From Thunnus maccoyii (lineage: Eukaryota; Chordata; Actinopteri; Scombriformes; Scombridae), in contig NC_056534.1 of the NCBI RefSeq assembly GCF_910596095.1, positions 35,697,588-35,761,587 on the forward strand: a stretch of 64,000 nucleotides of DNA, given 5' to 3'. Positions 14,801 through 27,470 of the stretch are shown one piece after another (position 1 is the first letter of the stretch; every line of letters starts with the position of its first letter). The position numbers and the translations under genes are program-made. The notes under the pieces were generated by a model that worked only from the letters and a program-made list of their open reading frames with translations, had not been told where the DNA came from and did no database searches.

Positions 14801-17800
14801 GCACAGTTCGAGTCAGGTCATCTGGTTTTTATGAGCTCACATTTTTATCATCCTGCAGGAACACATGTATTATTTATTGCGAAACATTCAGAGTGAAGAC
14901 AAAAATAGGATGTGGGACTTTTTTTCTGCAGTAATTTCACAAGTCAGAAAATAGTTGCTCAGTAGATAAACATGTTCTCATTTTTCTTGTGTGCAATCAA
15001 TCTTCTTCAATTGGTTAGCGTTACAGCTATAACGTAATAAATCAGCTCTCTCACGCACCGAACCCGACCTCATGACAACAAAACAGCATCATTCAGCCAC
15101 CAATGTAACTATAATGACTGATATAAAACATTATTGATTCCCACAGGGACCTACCTGCTCCACAGCGTAGAAGATGTGGTCATAGACGTCCTGCTGCGTG
15201 TAAACGGCGAAGGAGTCGTCTAAGGACTCATCGTAGTCTTTGAGGAAGAGGTGCTTGAAGGTCATGGTGTTCTCCTCCTTGAAGGTCACCACCACCTGGT
15301 TACTGAGGCCAAACAGTACCAACTGCAGCAAAGAGGAGGAGGTTGTTAAAGATGTTGACAGGTCAAAGGAAAAGGAGAGAGGAGAGAATGAGATGCACCA
15401 TGAGGAGGAGGAGGAGGAGCGATGATAAAGAAAAACCCTGAGGCTAAGACTTCTTTAAAACTACGCTGTAATTTACGGCTTGTAGATCATGTTCTCAGAA
15501 TCTCTTCTGTGTGTTTTTGCACCTCATAAATCACTGACAGCACAAACCTACGTGTGAAAATTACATTTCAGCTGCGTCCACTGTAATATATTGTGTACTG
15601 AGCCTGTTGGATAAATAAAATGTAGTTGTATAAATGTCTAACTACTAAATTTATTTGGTATTTTATTTATTTGGTTTCCACTAACGCAACATAACTCACT
15701 AAAGCGTCAATACTAAGCAAACCGGCATGTTGCGTCGCTCTGGGTGATATTAAAAATCAAAACTGACATTGAGGGAGAAGTTCAGCTACATAAATGCAAG
15801 ATCATTTAAACAACAAACATGACCAGACGCTCATTTGTCTGAAACAGCAGATTGGCACAAAGTGTTTCTATGAAGACAGAAGAAATATGATGGTGCAACA
15901 TCGCCTCCTCTGAACCCTGATTGTGACAAAACAATCTTGTGGTGAGAAAGGAAGAACGATGCAACGTGACGTACCTGAGCTGTAACAATAATGATCTTCA
16001 GCAGCTGCAGGACCAGTTTATACGGCTTGCGGCCTTTGGCATGATATTTGTCACAAGGGCTCATGAAGAAGTATTTCAACTTCCTGCGAATGGCCTCCTC
16101 TTCCTGAGTGGCCCCGACCCAATGACCCGCCATTGCCGTGGGCAACTGATGGTTGCTATGGTTGCTGCCATGACTGTTACTGTGATGGTCGTGCTCGCCG
16201 CTGCTGTCTGTGGACCTGTAGTGAGTCACCGAGCTGGACGGGTCTTGTCGTCCTGGAAAAAAAGAAAAAAAAAAGATATTTTCTCAGTAATTCTCATGAC
16301 AGTTTTAAGTGTGATCTTAAGTTTTTAAGAAATTTAATCTCATTCAGGACACTAAAAAAGTGCTCAATTAATCCTTTAACAGAACTCAGACACCTCTGAC
16401 TGATGGATGAATTCCCTGGTTAATCAGTGATAATATCCCAGAGGCGTGCACGCCGTTCCTCGTGCTTTATAGTATCCTAATGGCTGATAGACCACAAAGA
16501 GGATTGTTTGTAGACCAAACTACAGTGTGTGTCCATGCAATATAAAACACTGGTAGGTGTCCAAATTGCTACGCCGAGACCACAATGTGTAGTATTTTAC
16601 AACATCTGACCGCAGAGAGATTCTTCTCTCATCATGACTGTCAATGTCTTAACTGTTTAACCTCATTAGAGCCGGTAGTAATGACGCCTGACTCAAAGAC
16701 ACATTCAGGGTTTCCCCCCCGGAAATTCTTTAGTCGATTTCGTAAGTAGGTGATGACCGAAACAATTAGCCACTCCTTAAATATATGACGTTTTCTCTTT
16801 TTACCTTCAGTTTCATGTTTTATTTCATTAGTTTTTTTTAAATCTCTTATATTAGTGGAGGTGGTCTTTGTTTCAGGTCCACCTCTGTTATAAAACACAG
16901 CAGGAACCTTTTCAGTATATGAGGCATGAACGAATGGAGCTGGGTCACAAGGCTGTCGCACTAATGAACATCAGGGCGATGATAAATGTCAAACGTCCAC
17001 GGCAATAAAGCGATTTGGCAAAAACTGGGAGACCAGAACTCAGGACAAGAGCCCTTATTGTGCAGTCCGACAGACAATCACATGAACGGAGCTGGTTTTC
17101 GGAGCCCTCGTCTAGTCCTTTATTGCAAAACTTGACTCCACTTTCAACTCGGTGACACTGAGTGCATCCAGCGACAGCATCCTGTCAGCGCCGCACGAGT
17201 GCTCAAGCCTGAACAGCCTGTCTTCAGCTTTAAAGACTTTCACCTCAGTCTGACACCTTCTCTTTGTCTCTCACTGTCTTTTTAACTTCTTTCTACTCCG
17301 GCATTTTGGACACGTGCTCCGCTTAGCTACGCTTGTGATTTAACGCTTTAAAGTCACGGAAAGTGATGTAACTGAAGGCAGATCGCACCAAAAATAACCG
17401 ATATGTTATTTTTACAGTTAATGATTTCTTCTTTTCTTATCAAACGAGGAGGTGAATCATTCTTCTCTCTTTAAATACAGAAAGGAAACTGATGCCCAGG
17501 TACAGCTATAGAAATGTATTTCAACCTTGTGAAAAGGGAGAAATCTATTTTCCCAGAGTCTCTGCGCCATGTCGGCCGGTTAACGCCGAGATCAGTGCAG
17601 TAGATGAAGAAGTGAGGCAGATTCCTGGGATGGTTGGGTAAGAGCTGACAAATCTTTGAAGTCAGGCCTGACTGAGTCTGACAAGAGTAAGAAGAGAAAT
17701 TAAGGAGAGCGTGTATGAAGTTACACAGAATAAACCCGAGAAAACACGGAAACACTGATAGATTTTTTACCAATAATGTTCTCTTAGAATGATGACACAG

Positions 17801-20800
17801 GCTTTTAAGTAATATTTAGTAATATGACACTTTGTAGTGAACAGAAGAAAGTATTAAGTAATAATTTTCTATTGTTATTTTTATTGTTATCATCAGTATA
17901 TTTTTCCTAAAGACGAGGTATAAGAACATCTGACAGTCTGTCATTTTCAGTTGAAATTATACTGATGTGTCCGATTCAACTGTATAATTGTGAAACTATT
18001 GTGGGTTTCTATTGTGTATTGAAACTTCTCGGTCAGACTTAGACAACAACGTCTTACTAGTAAACCCACAAGCTGCACCAACAAACAAAAACAGGAATCA
18101 AATCAAGCATGAGATCATCTCAACTCGATGCAAGTCTATGCAATATAAATATAAAATGACTAACGATAGAAGTTTTAAATCCCCGTGATAAAACACAGTA
18201 CATGTAGGTGAGGATAAGAAACAGGGTGAAGTGAGGTAAACTACTTTTAATGTATTCAAGTACCACTGGGAAGGAAAATACCCACATCCTGATGTGTAAC
18301 CACTAGAGTCTTTACACCCACATGATGTCACTTCTGCTGAACATTAGCCACTGCAGCTACAGGAGCAAACTAAGAGATAATGGTTAAATACATAGTGGAA
18401 GAGTAGCACAATCAGAGAGGAGTCATACAGCCAATTATTAGTTTAAAAAGCATAATCTGTTTGTTAACATAAGCTAACATTAGCTACTGGTCTTACCAGT
18501 CTAGCAAGGGTGTGTTTTATTGTTCATGAACTAAGAGAAAGAATGGTGTCATGTCTTCTGTCAACTGTTTCACAGCCTCACTTTCAATAATTATTGTGTG
18601 TGAACTGATATAACCTTTAAAATCAACTTCAAAGAACGGGTTTTGTGGTGAAGGAAAAAGGAAACAGAGACAGACGAATCCATCAGGTCCTTTACTTTTA
18701 CTCCTACTTGCAGACATTATAATAAAAGCTATTTATCATTTAGCTCCAGAGGCCTCCTGAGTTGATCCTAAATGTCTGCAGTACAGTACAGCCAGTTTCC
18801 TATTATTTCATCTCTATTTATGTATTTACACATCGTTAAATAATGTTCTTAATTTTACATTTCACATAAAGGGAATTTACTTCTTTTAATCAAAATTTGA
18901 TGTCTTTGTAAAAAATCAATGCAGATGTGGGTAATCCTCGTCTCTGCTTGGTTATTACGGCTCAGAACATAAATGTGATTAATCATGAGATCAGCTGAGA
19001 GGTGCTCGTGTTCCTCTTTCACTTTTCTCTAAGTAGGAATAAGCTGCTTGATAAATGCTTTTTAATTCTTCAAACTGGCTCTTTAGAGCATCCTTATGTG
19101 TAATTTTGTTTTAGAGGTTCGATAAAGACGGAGAGGTCATTTATGGTCAGAAACAAAGCTGCAGGTCGATGTGTCGTGTCTTAACAGGAACTGACCACAT
19201 CTTGAAAGAAAGTCACAAATCACTAAGTAGGCTAATCACGCTTAACACTTGTCACATGTTAAGACCAGGTCGCTATAAAGAAACAATGAAGAACAGGGTC
19301 ACCCCTCTTCACATAAAAGGAGATGACTTGTGGTGATTATAGTTGTCCATCCTGAACAAAAAACAGAGCATGTGATTACTGCTTTTTCTCAGACAGACGT
19401 TGGACTTCATTTAAGTTTGCATGTGCGAGTTCAGATAGACTGTGAGTCAGGACGAATCCAAACAGTCAGCAGAGCAAACCACCGGCTGAGCAGATTTCTC
19501 CGACGGAAATGAGAAGTGAAACGGGAGGAACATGCCAATAGAGTTCGATATCAGCGCCGAGTGTAAACAAGGTGAAAGTTCAACAGGATTTATTACACAG
19601 AGAAGGTTTGGGAATGACATGTCTCCAAATTCTTATCAAGTTTTCCTGTTTTTAAAACACGCATAGATCGTTATACGTAGTTTAGCATGCAAAAGGATCT
19701 TTTTGGCAACTGTGACTAAAGACTTCTTTCTTTTTATAGGTAATTATCCATGACCTAAATGTAAACAAGAGTCACCAAAACATAAACCAAAAGGCCGGGA
19801 CTTGCTGTCATTCTCAAATTAACGGTCTTCTAATACAAACTAACAACAGTTAACAACAATTGAACCTGAATAATTAATGTTTTCTAATACTTCGTGAAAA
19901 GGAGGCTCCAGAGCGTTAGGCTGAAGACTACAAGTTTAAAAATGAAATAATCTGCGGTGCATTGTGGGTAATGTAGGCACCAGGTTTTGACAAGGTAGAA
20001 GATGATGTGGAATAAAAAGATGATATCTGAGGTTTTTATCCGCTCTCAGTTGGACAGTGTTATAAGAGTGAAATGCTGAGTCAGCGCAGCGCTCTTTTAA
20101 AGGTGCAATCAGCATTTTTTTGTTTGGCTTATACTTCAAGTTATTGTTCTTCCTTGTGACAACTGAAAATATACAGACTTTTATTTGATCATTCTGAATT
20201 ATGACTCTGGCTTTCCATCTTTATATTCATCAGTTACATGTTCGAATACGGTTTAAATTCATGTGGCCGAGAGAAAACAGAATTTTGGGTTTTAGATTTT
20301 TGGAGGGAAAGCACTCAATAATTATTCTAGTTGGTCAAATCCTTACAACTATATGTAGCTTATGATTTCTTAAGTCATTTGTTTTTCAGTAACTGTACCT
20401 GTGCATGACTCACTTTGGGAAGTGAGTCTAAACCTCAGATATTATGATAACCACACGCGATTATCTGCAGTAAACCACACCTATATATATACAGGAGTCA
20501 CTTCCTACATTCATAAACACCTGTTGTTGACTTGTGATCATTTGTAGCTGTTAGAGTGATATAATAACACCAAGGTTAGCATTTGGCTTCCACAAAATTT
20601 GCTTTGAGTGATGACATTTTAATGAACTCGGCTCCGAACGAGGCAGACGCAAGGTGCCCCGGCCTCGACAGGGGTTGCGTGCCGCGGGGAGAAGAATGAA
20701 AAACAAGCCGAAAGAATCCAAACACTTAACATTTCACGCAGACAATAGGTGCGAGGCTGAGTGCACGCATATCTTTGATCAGAGGAGCGTATCAGTCGTC

Positions 20801-22900
20801 ACGGCAGATAGAAATCGGACAAACAAAAGTGGGTGCACGCCGCTGACCTCGGCACCAGGTTTGACACTTTAAGACGGAGTCGCTCGAGCTGAATGAATCT
20901 GTGAAAATATCTGGCTCTTCTGGTTCACGGTCGCCTGTGGATCGCTGGCAGAAACGCTGATGTGGCTACCTGCCTGTCAATCAAAATCTTCACTGTAACC
21001 AAAAATCTGTCAACAAGTCGGTATCAGAGCCCGCATCTGGTCTGGAAGTCCACAGCAAGAGGCCACCCACGGGTTGAAAGTCCAAAACTTCCACTTATTA
21101 CTGAGTTCAAGGAAATATCTCCAATAAAATATATGATATGCTGACATGGTTTATTTGTATGTAGACAATGCTTACCCCCAGTGGTATCAGATAGCACGGA
21201 TAGTTTGTTTTTGTTTCAACAGCAAATCGTCCCGGTTACTCAGGATGATGAACAGACATTGTTTTCTGTAGAGCAGAGTTCATTAATATTTGATAGGAAC
21301 TGTACTTCCAGTGAAATCTATTCACAGTAAACAATCCTCAATAAACAGGTTTTGAACACCACAAATGATATTTATCTTACATGTCAACATAGCGGGGGGT
21401 GCCAGCAAAAGTCTCAAAGACAAATATCTTAAAACTTTATGCACACACGTGCCGCAAAGGGCGAGCAGAAAATTATATTTTTGTAATTTAGGTGAACTGA
21501 CCCTTTAGCCTGAAGCTTTCTGAACACAAAGCAATCCTTAATCTGCACTCATAGCTTCTTAAAGCAGAAGTGAAAAACACAGGCTGATATTAAAATGATT
21601 CAAAAAGTCTTTGATGCGTCAATATCTTAACTCAAGGTCTACTTACTAGCTTTTTTTCAGAGCTTTCAAACACATCTCACAGTCTTAATAACCTAGTGAG
21701 TAGATCTTAAATCTGTCTCCAAGGTCAAGAATGAGGAACACAATAATCGGTGGAGCTGTACTCCGTCTACCCAACGTTGACGATCCTGTGAAAAAACTGC
21801 AGACTAAACCATGCGTGAGCGCTACACCCTGTTATTATGCATGAAAGAGTCAGAACATTAAGATGTGCTTGAGCCAGTAGATTGGCTGAAGGGGAGTGGA
21901 TGCTGGTGCAGAATCTGGGTCTTAATGTGGGAGAGAGTCAGTTAGACCAAGAAACCACATAATCCCTGAAACTGGGGCAAATACTTCACACACAGGGTGT
22001 CATGCATTCTCTCTCTTCTAGTCAACTATTTCATCATCTATTAATCTGCTAATTATTTTCTAGATTCAGCTTATCGACCGACAGTCCCAAACCCAAAGAT
22101 ATTAAATCTACAGTGATATAAAAGTGAAACGCTGAAATAATCGATTATCAAAATAGTTTCTGATTAATTGTATGCCGATCAGCAAATCAACTCTGATGTA
22201 GTTTCTATTCTCCACTTAGACAAACAAGTCAAAAGCAAGCACAATGATTATTTTTCATCAGAAAAGCACGATTAAATGAGTAAAACATACATTTGTTATT
22301 ATTATTAGCATTACTTTTCAGTCGATCAACTAATCGGTTATTGATTCAACTGTATATAGTCTGTTTCTACTGTGTTCATGAGACAAACAGTATAAAAACA
22401 AATGCCTGGAGTTGAGTTAAACTGAACAGCAGCCACATGATCATCAACCGCAGGTCACATCTTCATCTTTCCTGCTGAACTTTCTGTATTAGGACACCGC
22501 AGAAGAAAAACCTTTCTTTGGCAACAAGGGTTGACATGTAGAGTCATCGCGGCAAAAACCTGATGTTGACAGAGCTGCTTGGTGACAAAAAAAATGAACT
22601 TGGTGATAATGACTGCTAATGACTAATAACTCATCTGCTCAGAACATCATGACAGAGCAAAACACACGCAAAGTAACAGAGATGAGCGTCATGCTGTGGA
22701 TGTTTCAACAAGAGGAAAAACAACGATTTCAGACACCAAAATGCGGCTGTGCAATTAATTAAAGTCGTAAGAGAACTTAAAAAACTGTGCATTAGCAAAC
22801 AAAAATAACCTGTACTTCTAAACAAAACATTTAAATCGCGAGTAACGGCTGAGTGAATGTCGACATTACCTGTGAAGTCCTGCTGTTCTGTCGCCGCCAT
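8850..22900 (-). CDS. mcoln1: Mucolipin-1 (TRPML1) lysosomal cation channel, complete, 14 coding exons
   Basis: Six-pass TRP-family channel that releases Ca2+/Fe2+ from late endosomes and lysosomes, gated by PI(3,5)P2. Coding exons in transcript order: 22900-22870, 16252-15975, 15322-15155, 13859-13703, 12597-12516, 12229-12133, 11468-11369, 11056-10950, 10801-10652, 10549-10448, 10260-10138, 10012-9806, 9662-9532, 8886-8850. All borders are GT/AG, phases agree, and the total is 1770 nt (589 aa; human 580). Seen: basic patch RRK at residues 66-68 before [10 protein letters not shown], where the phosphoinositide binds in the family; a luminal domain with NGS, NDT, NFT, NVT and NYT sequons; pore filter NGDDMF at 481-486; a cysteine cluster FFCCC near 573; and C-terminal VLLVN, as in human LLVN. 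Oddity: residues 11-46 are Ser/His-rich and lack the N-terminal di-leucine signal of human TRPML1. Which fish copy (a or b) cannot be told. Intron 1 is 6.6 kb. Confidence 0.97.
11550..12027. mobile_element. MITE-like element in an mcoln1 intron
   Basis: Ends with inverted repeats beginning TAAAGCTA with similar following bases; the right end has TTAA and the left end a one-base variant. It lies between exons 6 and 7 of mcoln1. No coding sequence. Confidence 0.5.
14230..14525. repeat. Teleost interspersed repeat (AAATATCTCAACAACC family), copy 1
   Basis: In an mcoln1 intron. Blocks CTGAAATATCTCAACAACCA, GACCAAATACCTGCAAAACT and CATCAGCCTGAGCTG are shared with the copy at 23.4 kb. Confidence 0.6.
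16253..22869 (-). other. mcoln1: mcoln1 intron 1
   Basis: 6.6 kb without a recognised gene. A small CpG-richer patch at 20.63-20.87 kb (GCCCCGGCCTCGACAGG) stands out and could be a regulatory element. A fragment of a dispersed GCATTGTGGGTAATG repeat is at 19.9-20.1 kb. Confidence 0.6.
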
Positions 22901-23069
22901 ATTGAACGTTTAAAACACAATAAATAGGTAAATAATAAAGCTAAAACTCTTGAATAGAAGTTTTTTTTTTACTCTTATTCTTTGTGGCTCTGGCTTTTCA
23001 GCTGACAGCAGTCCTGAAACCAGCTGCTCTCTTTCTCCTGCTGTTTATTCAACCCTCTTCCTCTCTCGG

Positions 23070-23079
23070 GTCACGTGAC
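23070..23079. promoter_or_regulatory. CLEAR-type E-box (TFEB/TFE3 site) upstream of mcoln1
   Basis: The palindrome GTCACGTGAC lies 170 bp upstream of the mcoln1 start codon and matches the full CLEAR consensus. A second, weaker E-box (CCATGTGACC, 23085-23094) is 6 bp away. MCOLN1 is an established TFEB target in mammals; function here is inferred from motif and position only. The A-run at 23110-23135 borders the promoter. Confidence 0.7.
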
Positions 23080-23135
23080 TGACACCATGTGACCAAATCA
23101 CCCCGAGCTAAAAAAAAAAAAAAAAAAAAAAAAAG

Positions 23136-25593
23136 CCCAAAAACTGGCCAGTGTACTAAAGTGCCAGAGGGTGTAGGACACTGATTTGCAACAGATTTTT
23201 AAGTTGATCCCGTGCGAGACGTGACATGCTGCTAAACAATTGCATTTTTATTAAGTAAAACCCTAAAAATATCTGAAATGATGATGTTGTGCAGCCTGAT
23301 GTGAGACATGTCTAGACTTGCTTGTTCATTACTGATGAAAAGCTTCATCAGCCAGCAGGCAGCATGGCTCTCAAGTGTCTGTCGGTCTTAATTGAAATAT
23401 CTAAACCACTTCTGGATGGGTTGTAAATGTTGTACATTCATTTATGGTCACCAGAGGATGAATCCTAATGACTTTAGTGATCCCCTGACTTTCCTTGTAG
23501 CACCACGATGAGCATGTGGTTTTGAGTAAAATGTCTAAGTGTTGCCATGACATTTGGTACATACACTCATGCCCCTCTCAGGATAAATTGCAATCCTTTT
23601 GGTGATCCCCTGATGAAATTATTTAAAAAATAGATTTATGACCAAATACCTGAAACTGTTCCTATCAGCCTCAGCTGTACTTTGTGGTTTGTGCTAATTA
23701 GCAACTGTTAGTGTAACATTGTACCTACTTATCAGCATGTTAGCATCGTCATGGTGATCATTAGGGCTAAGCACAAAAAACAAAATTACTATATGGCCTG
23801 TGACTCTTTTTACACAGTGACAGAGAGGTGAATCATGTTTAATGTTTTTTCACGCAGAGATTTTCCAAGATTCTGATTTTCTTTTCACTGCTGCTCCTAA
23901 AAGACTCTTTACCAAATCGGGTAAAATACACTGTTATTCATAAATTTAGATGATCATAGAGGTCATGAGTCTGATCCACCTGAAGGTTTTCACAATCCAT
24001 TCTTTTATACATACCTATTGCCAGGTTTTGTTTATCCTCTGAGTCTCTACCCTAATGTGTATTTACTATATTTGATGTAGATTCAGATGGAAATTAAAAA
24101 ACTTCTAAATATTTTTCTCTTATTAAAATAGCAAACCTAGAAAATGCAACCTCAGCAGAAGTATAAACTGATCTTATTTAGTTCCTCCATGTATGTAAAT
24201 GTGGTGCAAACATTACAAATATTTTCCAATTAAATTTCAACTCAGTGCTGCAAACGTCTGCAACTTAAGATTCATAAATGTATTATTCATACAGGACTTT
24301 TGTGCTGCATTACATAACATTGTACGGGTGCTTCTACTATGTTAACACTCAACATGGTTAGTTGCATACTAATTTTGGCTTTTGCTCTTTATCATTACTT
24401 TCACTCACATTTTAAAAGAATCTAAAGATTTCAGTGTAAATTTACAGATTTTTGAAGGTAAATGGTAAAACAGGCCGTCTTCTGCAACTAAATGCAACTT
24501 CTGTGTTTTGCCATAAAACATTTAAGGTACCCAGAAACAGACGAAGAGTGAGGTCCTTATTCTCCCTCTGAGACACATGACTCACTTCCCTCCATGCTTT
24601 CCCAACACTTACTTTTCCAGTTGCAACATCTTATATGGTAAAACACCCATGATTTCTTTAAAACATAAAATCGAAATACTGTTATTCCCAGAGATCAAGA
24701 AAAAAAAATCCAAAAAACATCCATTCATGTATTTATTTACATTTTATCAGAGCAAAGTCAGGTGTAAGCTGCCTCACCTGAGTACATCCCTGTAAGACTG
24801 TGTTACAGTGTTGAGGAGATCCAGACAGTCTGAGAAGGATTAAAATGTGATCCCATCAGGTCTGCAATGCATTTTTTTACCCAATAATATAGTAATATGG
24901 GGAAATAGAAGATTTCCCATCATATGTTTGGTTTGGAAATTGTTAGTGTTGATTTAATATGCTCAACAAAACACAAGAACCTCATTTGCAGCACAAGATT
25001 AACCAAATGTTTAGTGCAATGTTTACATTCTGAATTTGTCCCAGTAAGTCTTAGTTTCCACTGCATAGGAGTGGAATTAATAAATATGTCTGAATAACAG
25101 ATACATTCAGTGCATTAAACACTCTCCATCAGAGCTCCAACAACTAGACGATAAATCCATTAGTTGAGTGACAGAAAGTGAACTGAAAACAATTTTAATA
25201 ACTGATTGTAATTGAATTTTTTAAGCAAAAATGAAAAAAAAAGAGAAAAGTTCCAGCTTGTCAAATGTGAGGATGTTTTCTATGACAGTAAACTGAATAC
25301 ATTTGGGTTTTTGACTGTTGATTGGAAGACAGCAAACAATTTAAATGTGTCAACTTGCATCCATGATATTCACCAGCAGTTAATCAAGCAAATTATTACA
25401 GATTAACTGATGATCCTGCTATCAGTGAATTTACAATCCACTATTCTCAAACAAAATAAATACACTGTCTTCACCGATGGTGCCTTTAAACAACACAGTC
25501 TGCAGCGATGTTACAGACATCTAGCAGTCAATTAACATTCATACCACTCACACACACTCAATCTCTCATCTTCACTTCCTCTTGTCCCTCGCC
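23136..25593. other. Intergenic region mcoln1-trappc5
   Basis: Includes the trappc5 3' untranslated region (extent unknown), repeats at 23.39-23.77 and 25.13-25.41 kb, and otherwise AT-rich sequence without recognised features. Confidence 0.5.
23390..23770. repeat. Teleost interspersed repeat (AAATATCTCAACAACC family), copy 2
   Basis: Between mcoln1 and trappc5. Carries GATGAATCCTAATGACTT, GTGATCCCCTGACTTTCC and TATGACCAAATACCTG; two internal half-units repeat. Confidence 0.6.
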
Positions 25594-26304
25594 TTATCTG
25601 CCTTCCAGGGCTTTGTCTCTGGCGATCACCGCCTCATCAAACTTGATCATGAGCGTGGTGCCCTTGTGCCAGTGGACCGTGACCTTGGCAGGGAAGCCGC
25701 TGTGGGTCAGGATGGCGTCTACGATGCCTCCAGTGAAGGCCGCACAGTTCAAGGTGCTGTTCTCCTTCGGAATAGAGATGTACGCGTTGACGAGGGGCTC
25801 CTTCTCGATGATGTAGTACGTCTTGTCGTCGTCGTTGGCCTGCTCCAGCTTATCTGCCTCCTTGCCGAACAAGGCTCTCCACACAGACACCTGCGGGATA
25901 CAAAGCAAACGACTGAGGAGGATGTAGGTGGAGGTTCACACTGGGGTCATACTAACTAAACTAACTGCAATTATACTGTAGTTTGTTGTGTTGTTGTATT
26001 AGACAACTATATAGTAAGAAGTTTCTAATATTTTTAAAATCTGATTCACTCACTCACTGGCAGCTTACTGGGACACTTAATGGAGCAGAACCATCACTGA
26101 AGGACTGGTTGACAATTTTCAAGTCTGTCTTAAAACAACAGTCAGGTGTCCAAATGAACACCGAAGCTGGATCATCTTGCAATAATCATTCCTCCTGTTC
26201 ATACTGGCCATTAGAAGATTCCTTCATAGTACACTTACAATATAAGCCCCAGTGTAAGACCCAGACAGTGCAAATGAATGGCTTTGAAAACTTTTCTTCT
26301 AGTA

Positions 26305-26340
<36 letters not shown>

Positions 26341-26349
26341 GAACAGACA

Positions 26350-26419
<70 letters not shown>

Positions 26420-26696
26420 GAGTCACCTTGATGAACAGCAGTATGTTCAGTACTTTGGTCTCTCTCTTGCCGCTCCTCTCCCTCAGCACCAGCACGTCCA
26501 GCAGGCTGGCTCCCACCCGCTGACCCAGCTCTGCCAGCCGGGCCTGCAGCTCGGACACCGAGTACACCCGGCTCTGGCAGTACTGCACCACCTCCGAGAA
26601 CAGCAAACCGAAGGCGCTCACACTCACCTCGGTCTTGGGTCTGCTGAGAGGCCGCTCCAGGATAGCGGACTTGCCTCTGGTGAAGCGAGTCTCCAT
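25594..26696 (-). CDS. trappc5: TRAPP complex subunit 5, complete, 2 coding exons
   Basis: Bet3/Trs31-family subunit of the TRAPP tethering complex, which acts as the Rab1 exchange factor in ER-to-Golgi and Golgi traffic. Coding exons 26696-26427 (90 codons) and 25890-25594 (98 codons plus stop) join in phase 0 to give 188 aa, the same length as human TRAPPC5. Recognisable blocks: start METRFTRGKSAILER, then LLFSEVVQYCQSRVYS, ALFGKEADKLEQAN, IPKENSTLNCAAFTGGIV and the C-terminal ALEGR. The start is fixed by the conserved METRF and sits just after an acceptor-like CAG, so a 5' untranslated exon probably ends near 26859, where a GTAAGT donor follows. The 5' splice site of the coding intron is followed within 10 nt by a long UG run in the transcript. 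A CRE-like TAACGTCA (26901-26908) and a CLEAR-like E-box lie upstream. Confidence 0.97.
26306..26418. repeat. CA microsatellite in the trappc5 intron
   Basis: Two CA runs (26306-26339 and 26349-26418) split by a short GAACAGACAG-type interruption. The second run begins 8 bp beyond the trappc5 donor site, giving a UG-repeat in the pre-mRNA. Confidence 0.97.
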
Positions 26697-26912
26697 CTTC
26701 TGGTGGAGGGAGGAGAAATGAAAACACAAGTTCTTGCACTTTAAGCTAGCAGGCTAAAGCTAATCACAACAAACTGCTGCAGTCGTTATTTTTGTACATT
26801 TTAGCTTTCAAAAGAATACTAAACTCAAACTACAGTCTGAATTCATACGATCACTTACTATTGTTTTTGTTGTTGTTCTGATGACTTCCACTTCTGGGTG
26901 TAACGTCACTGT

Positions 26913-26922
26913 GTCACATGAC
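26913..26922. promoter_or_regulatory. CLEAR-like / M-box E-box upstream of trappc5
   Basis: GTCACATGAC differs by one base from the CLEAR palindrome and contains the MiT-family TCACATGA core. It lies about 220 bp upstream of the trappc5 ATG and next to a CRE half-site. Role inferred only. Confidence 0.35.
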
Positions 26923-26944
26923 ACCACTGATACTGACGTTTACC

Positions 26945-27470
26945 TAAAAAAAAAAAACTCAGTCATGATAAAAATGTTCAAAAAGTCACAATTATGACTT
27001 CTTAAAGCAGTATTTTGTCAGTATATTTTATTATATTTATATATATGTATTTTAAGTACAAATGTTGACCCAGTAAGTCAAGTAGTAAGTCAAAAAGACA
27101 CTGAATAAAAATAACTTTACATATTTACTCACTTATCTTATGATTTTTAAAAATTTAGTAACCTATGTTGTAATTTTGACATAAAAAAATTCAGAATTGT
27201 GAACTAATACTTGTAGTAAATTATCAGATAGTAAGTCAAATCCTTTGATTTACTATCTCATGATTTTGGGTTAAAAAGTCATAATTTAGACTCATTCAAA
27301 ATTTTGAATTAAAAAGTCTTAACTTGACTTAAAATTTGACTCATAATTCATAAATAATATAATAAAAAATAATTATTTTGACCGACAGTCTTATAATTAA
27401 AATCAATTTTGACTCAGCATCTCATAATTTTAACTTACTGTGATTACTTTTATAGTTCTCATTCCTAACA
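26945..27470. repeat. Degenerate AGTCATAATT-type low-complexity array
   Basis: AT-rich stretch in which AAAAAGTCA, TCATAATT and TTTGACT recur irregularly on both strands. No gene content. Confidence 0.55.

Noticed and set aside
26235-26739. Minus-strand frames with long Cys-Val runs
   Set aside because: Translations of the CA microsatellite attached to trappc5 exon 1 in the true and a wrong frame.
25983-26744. 253-codon plus-strand open frame
   Set aside because: Mostly microsatellite and antisense of trappc5; no family resemblance.
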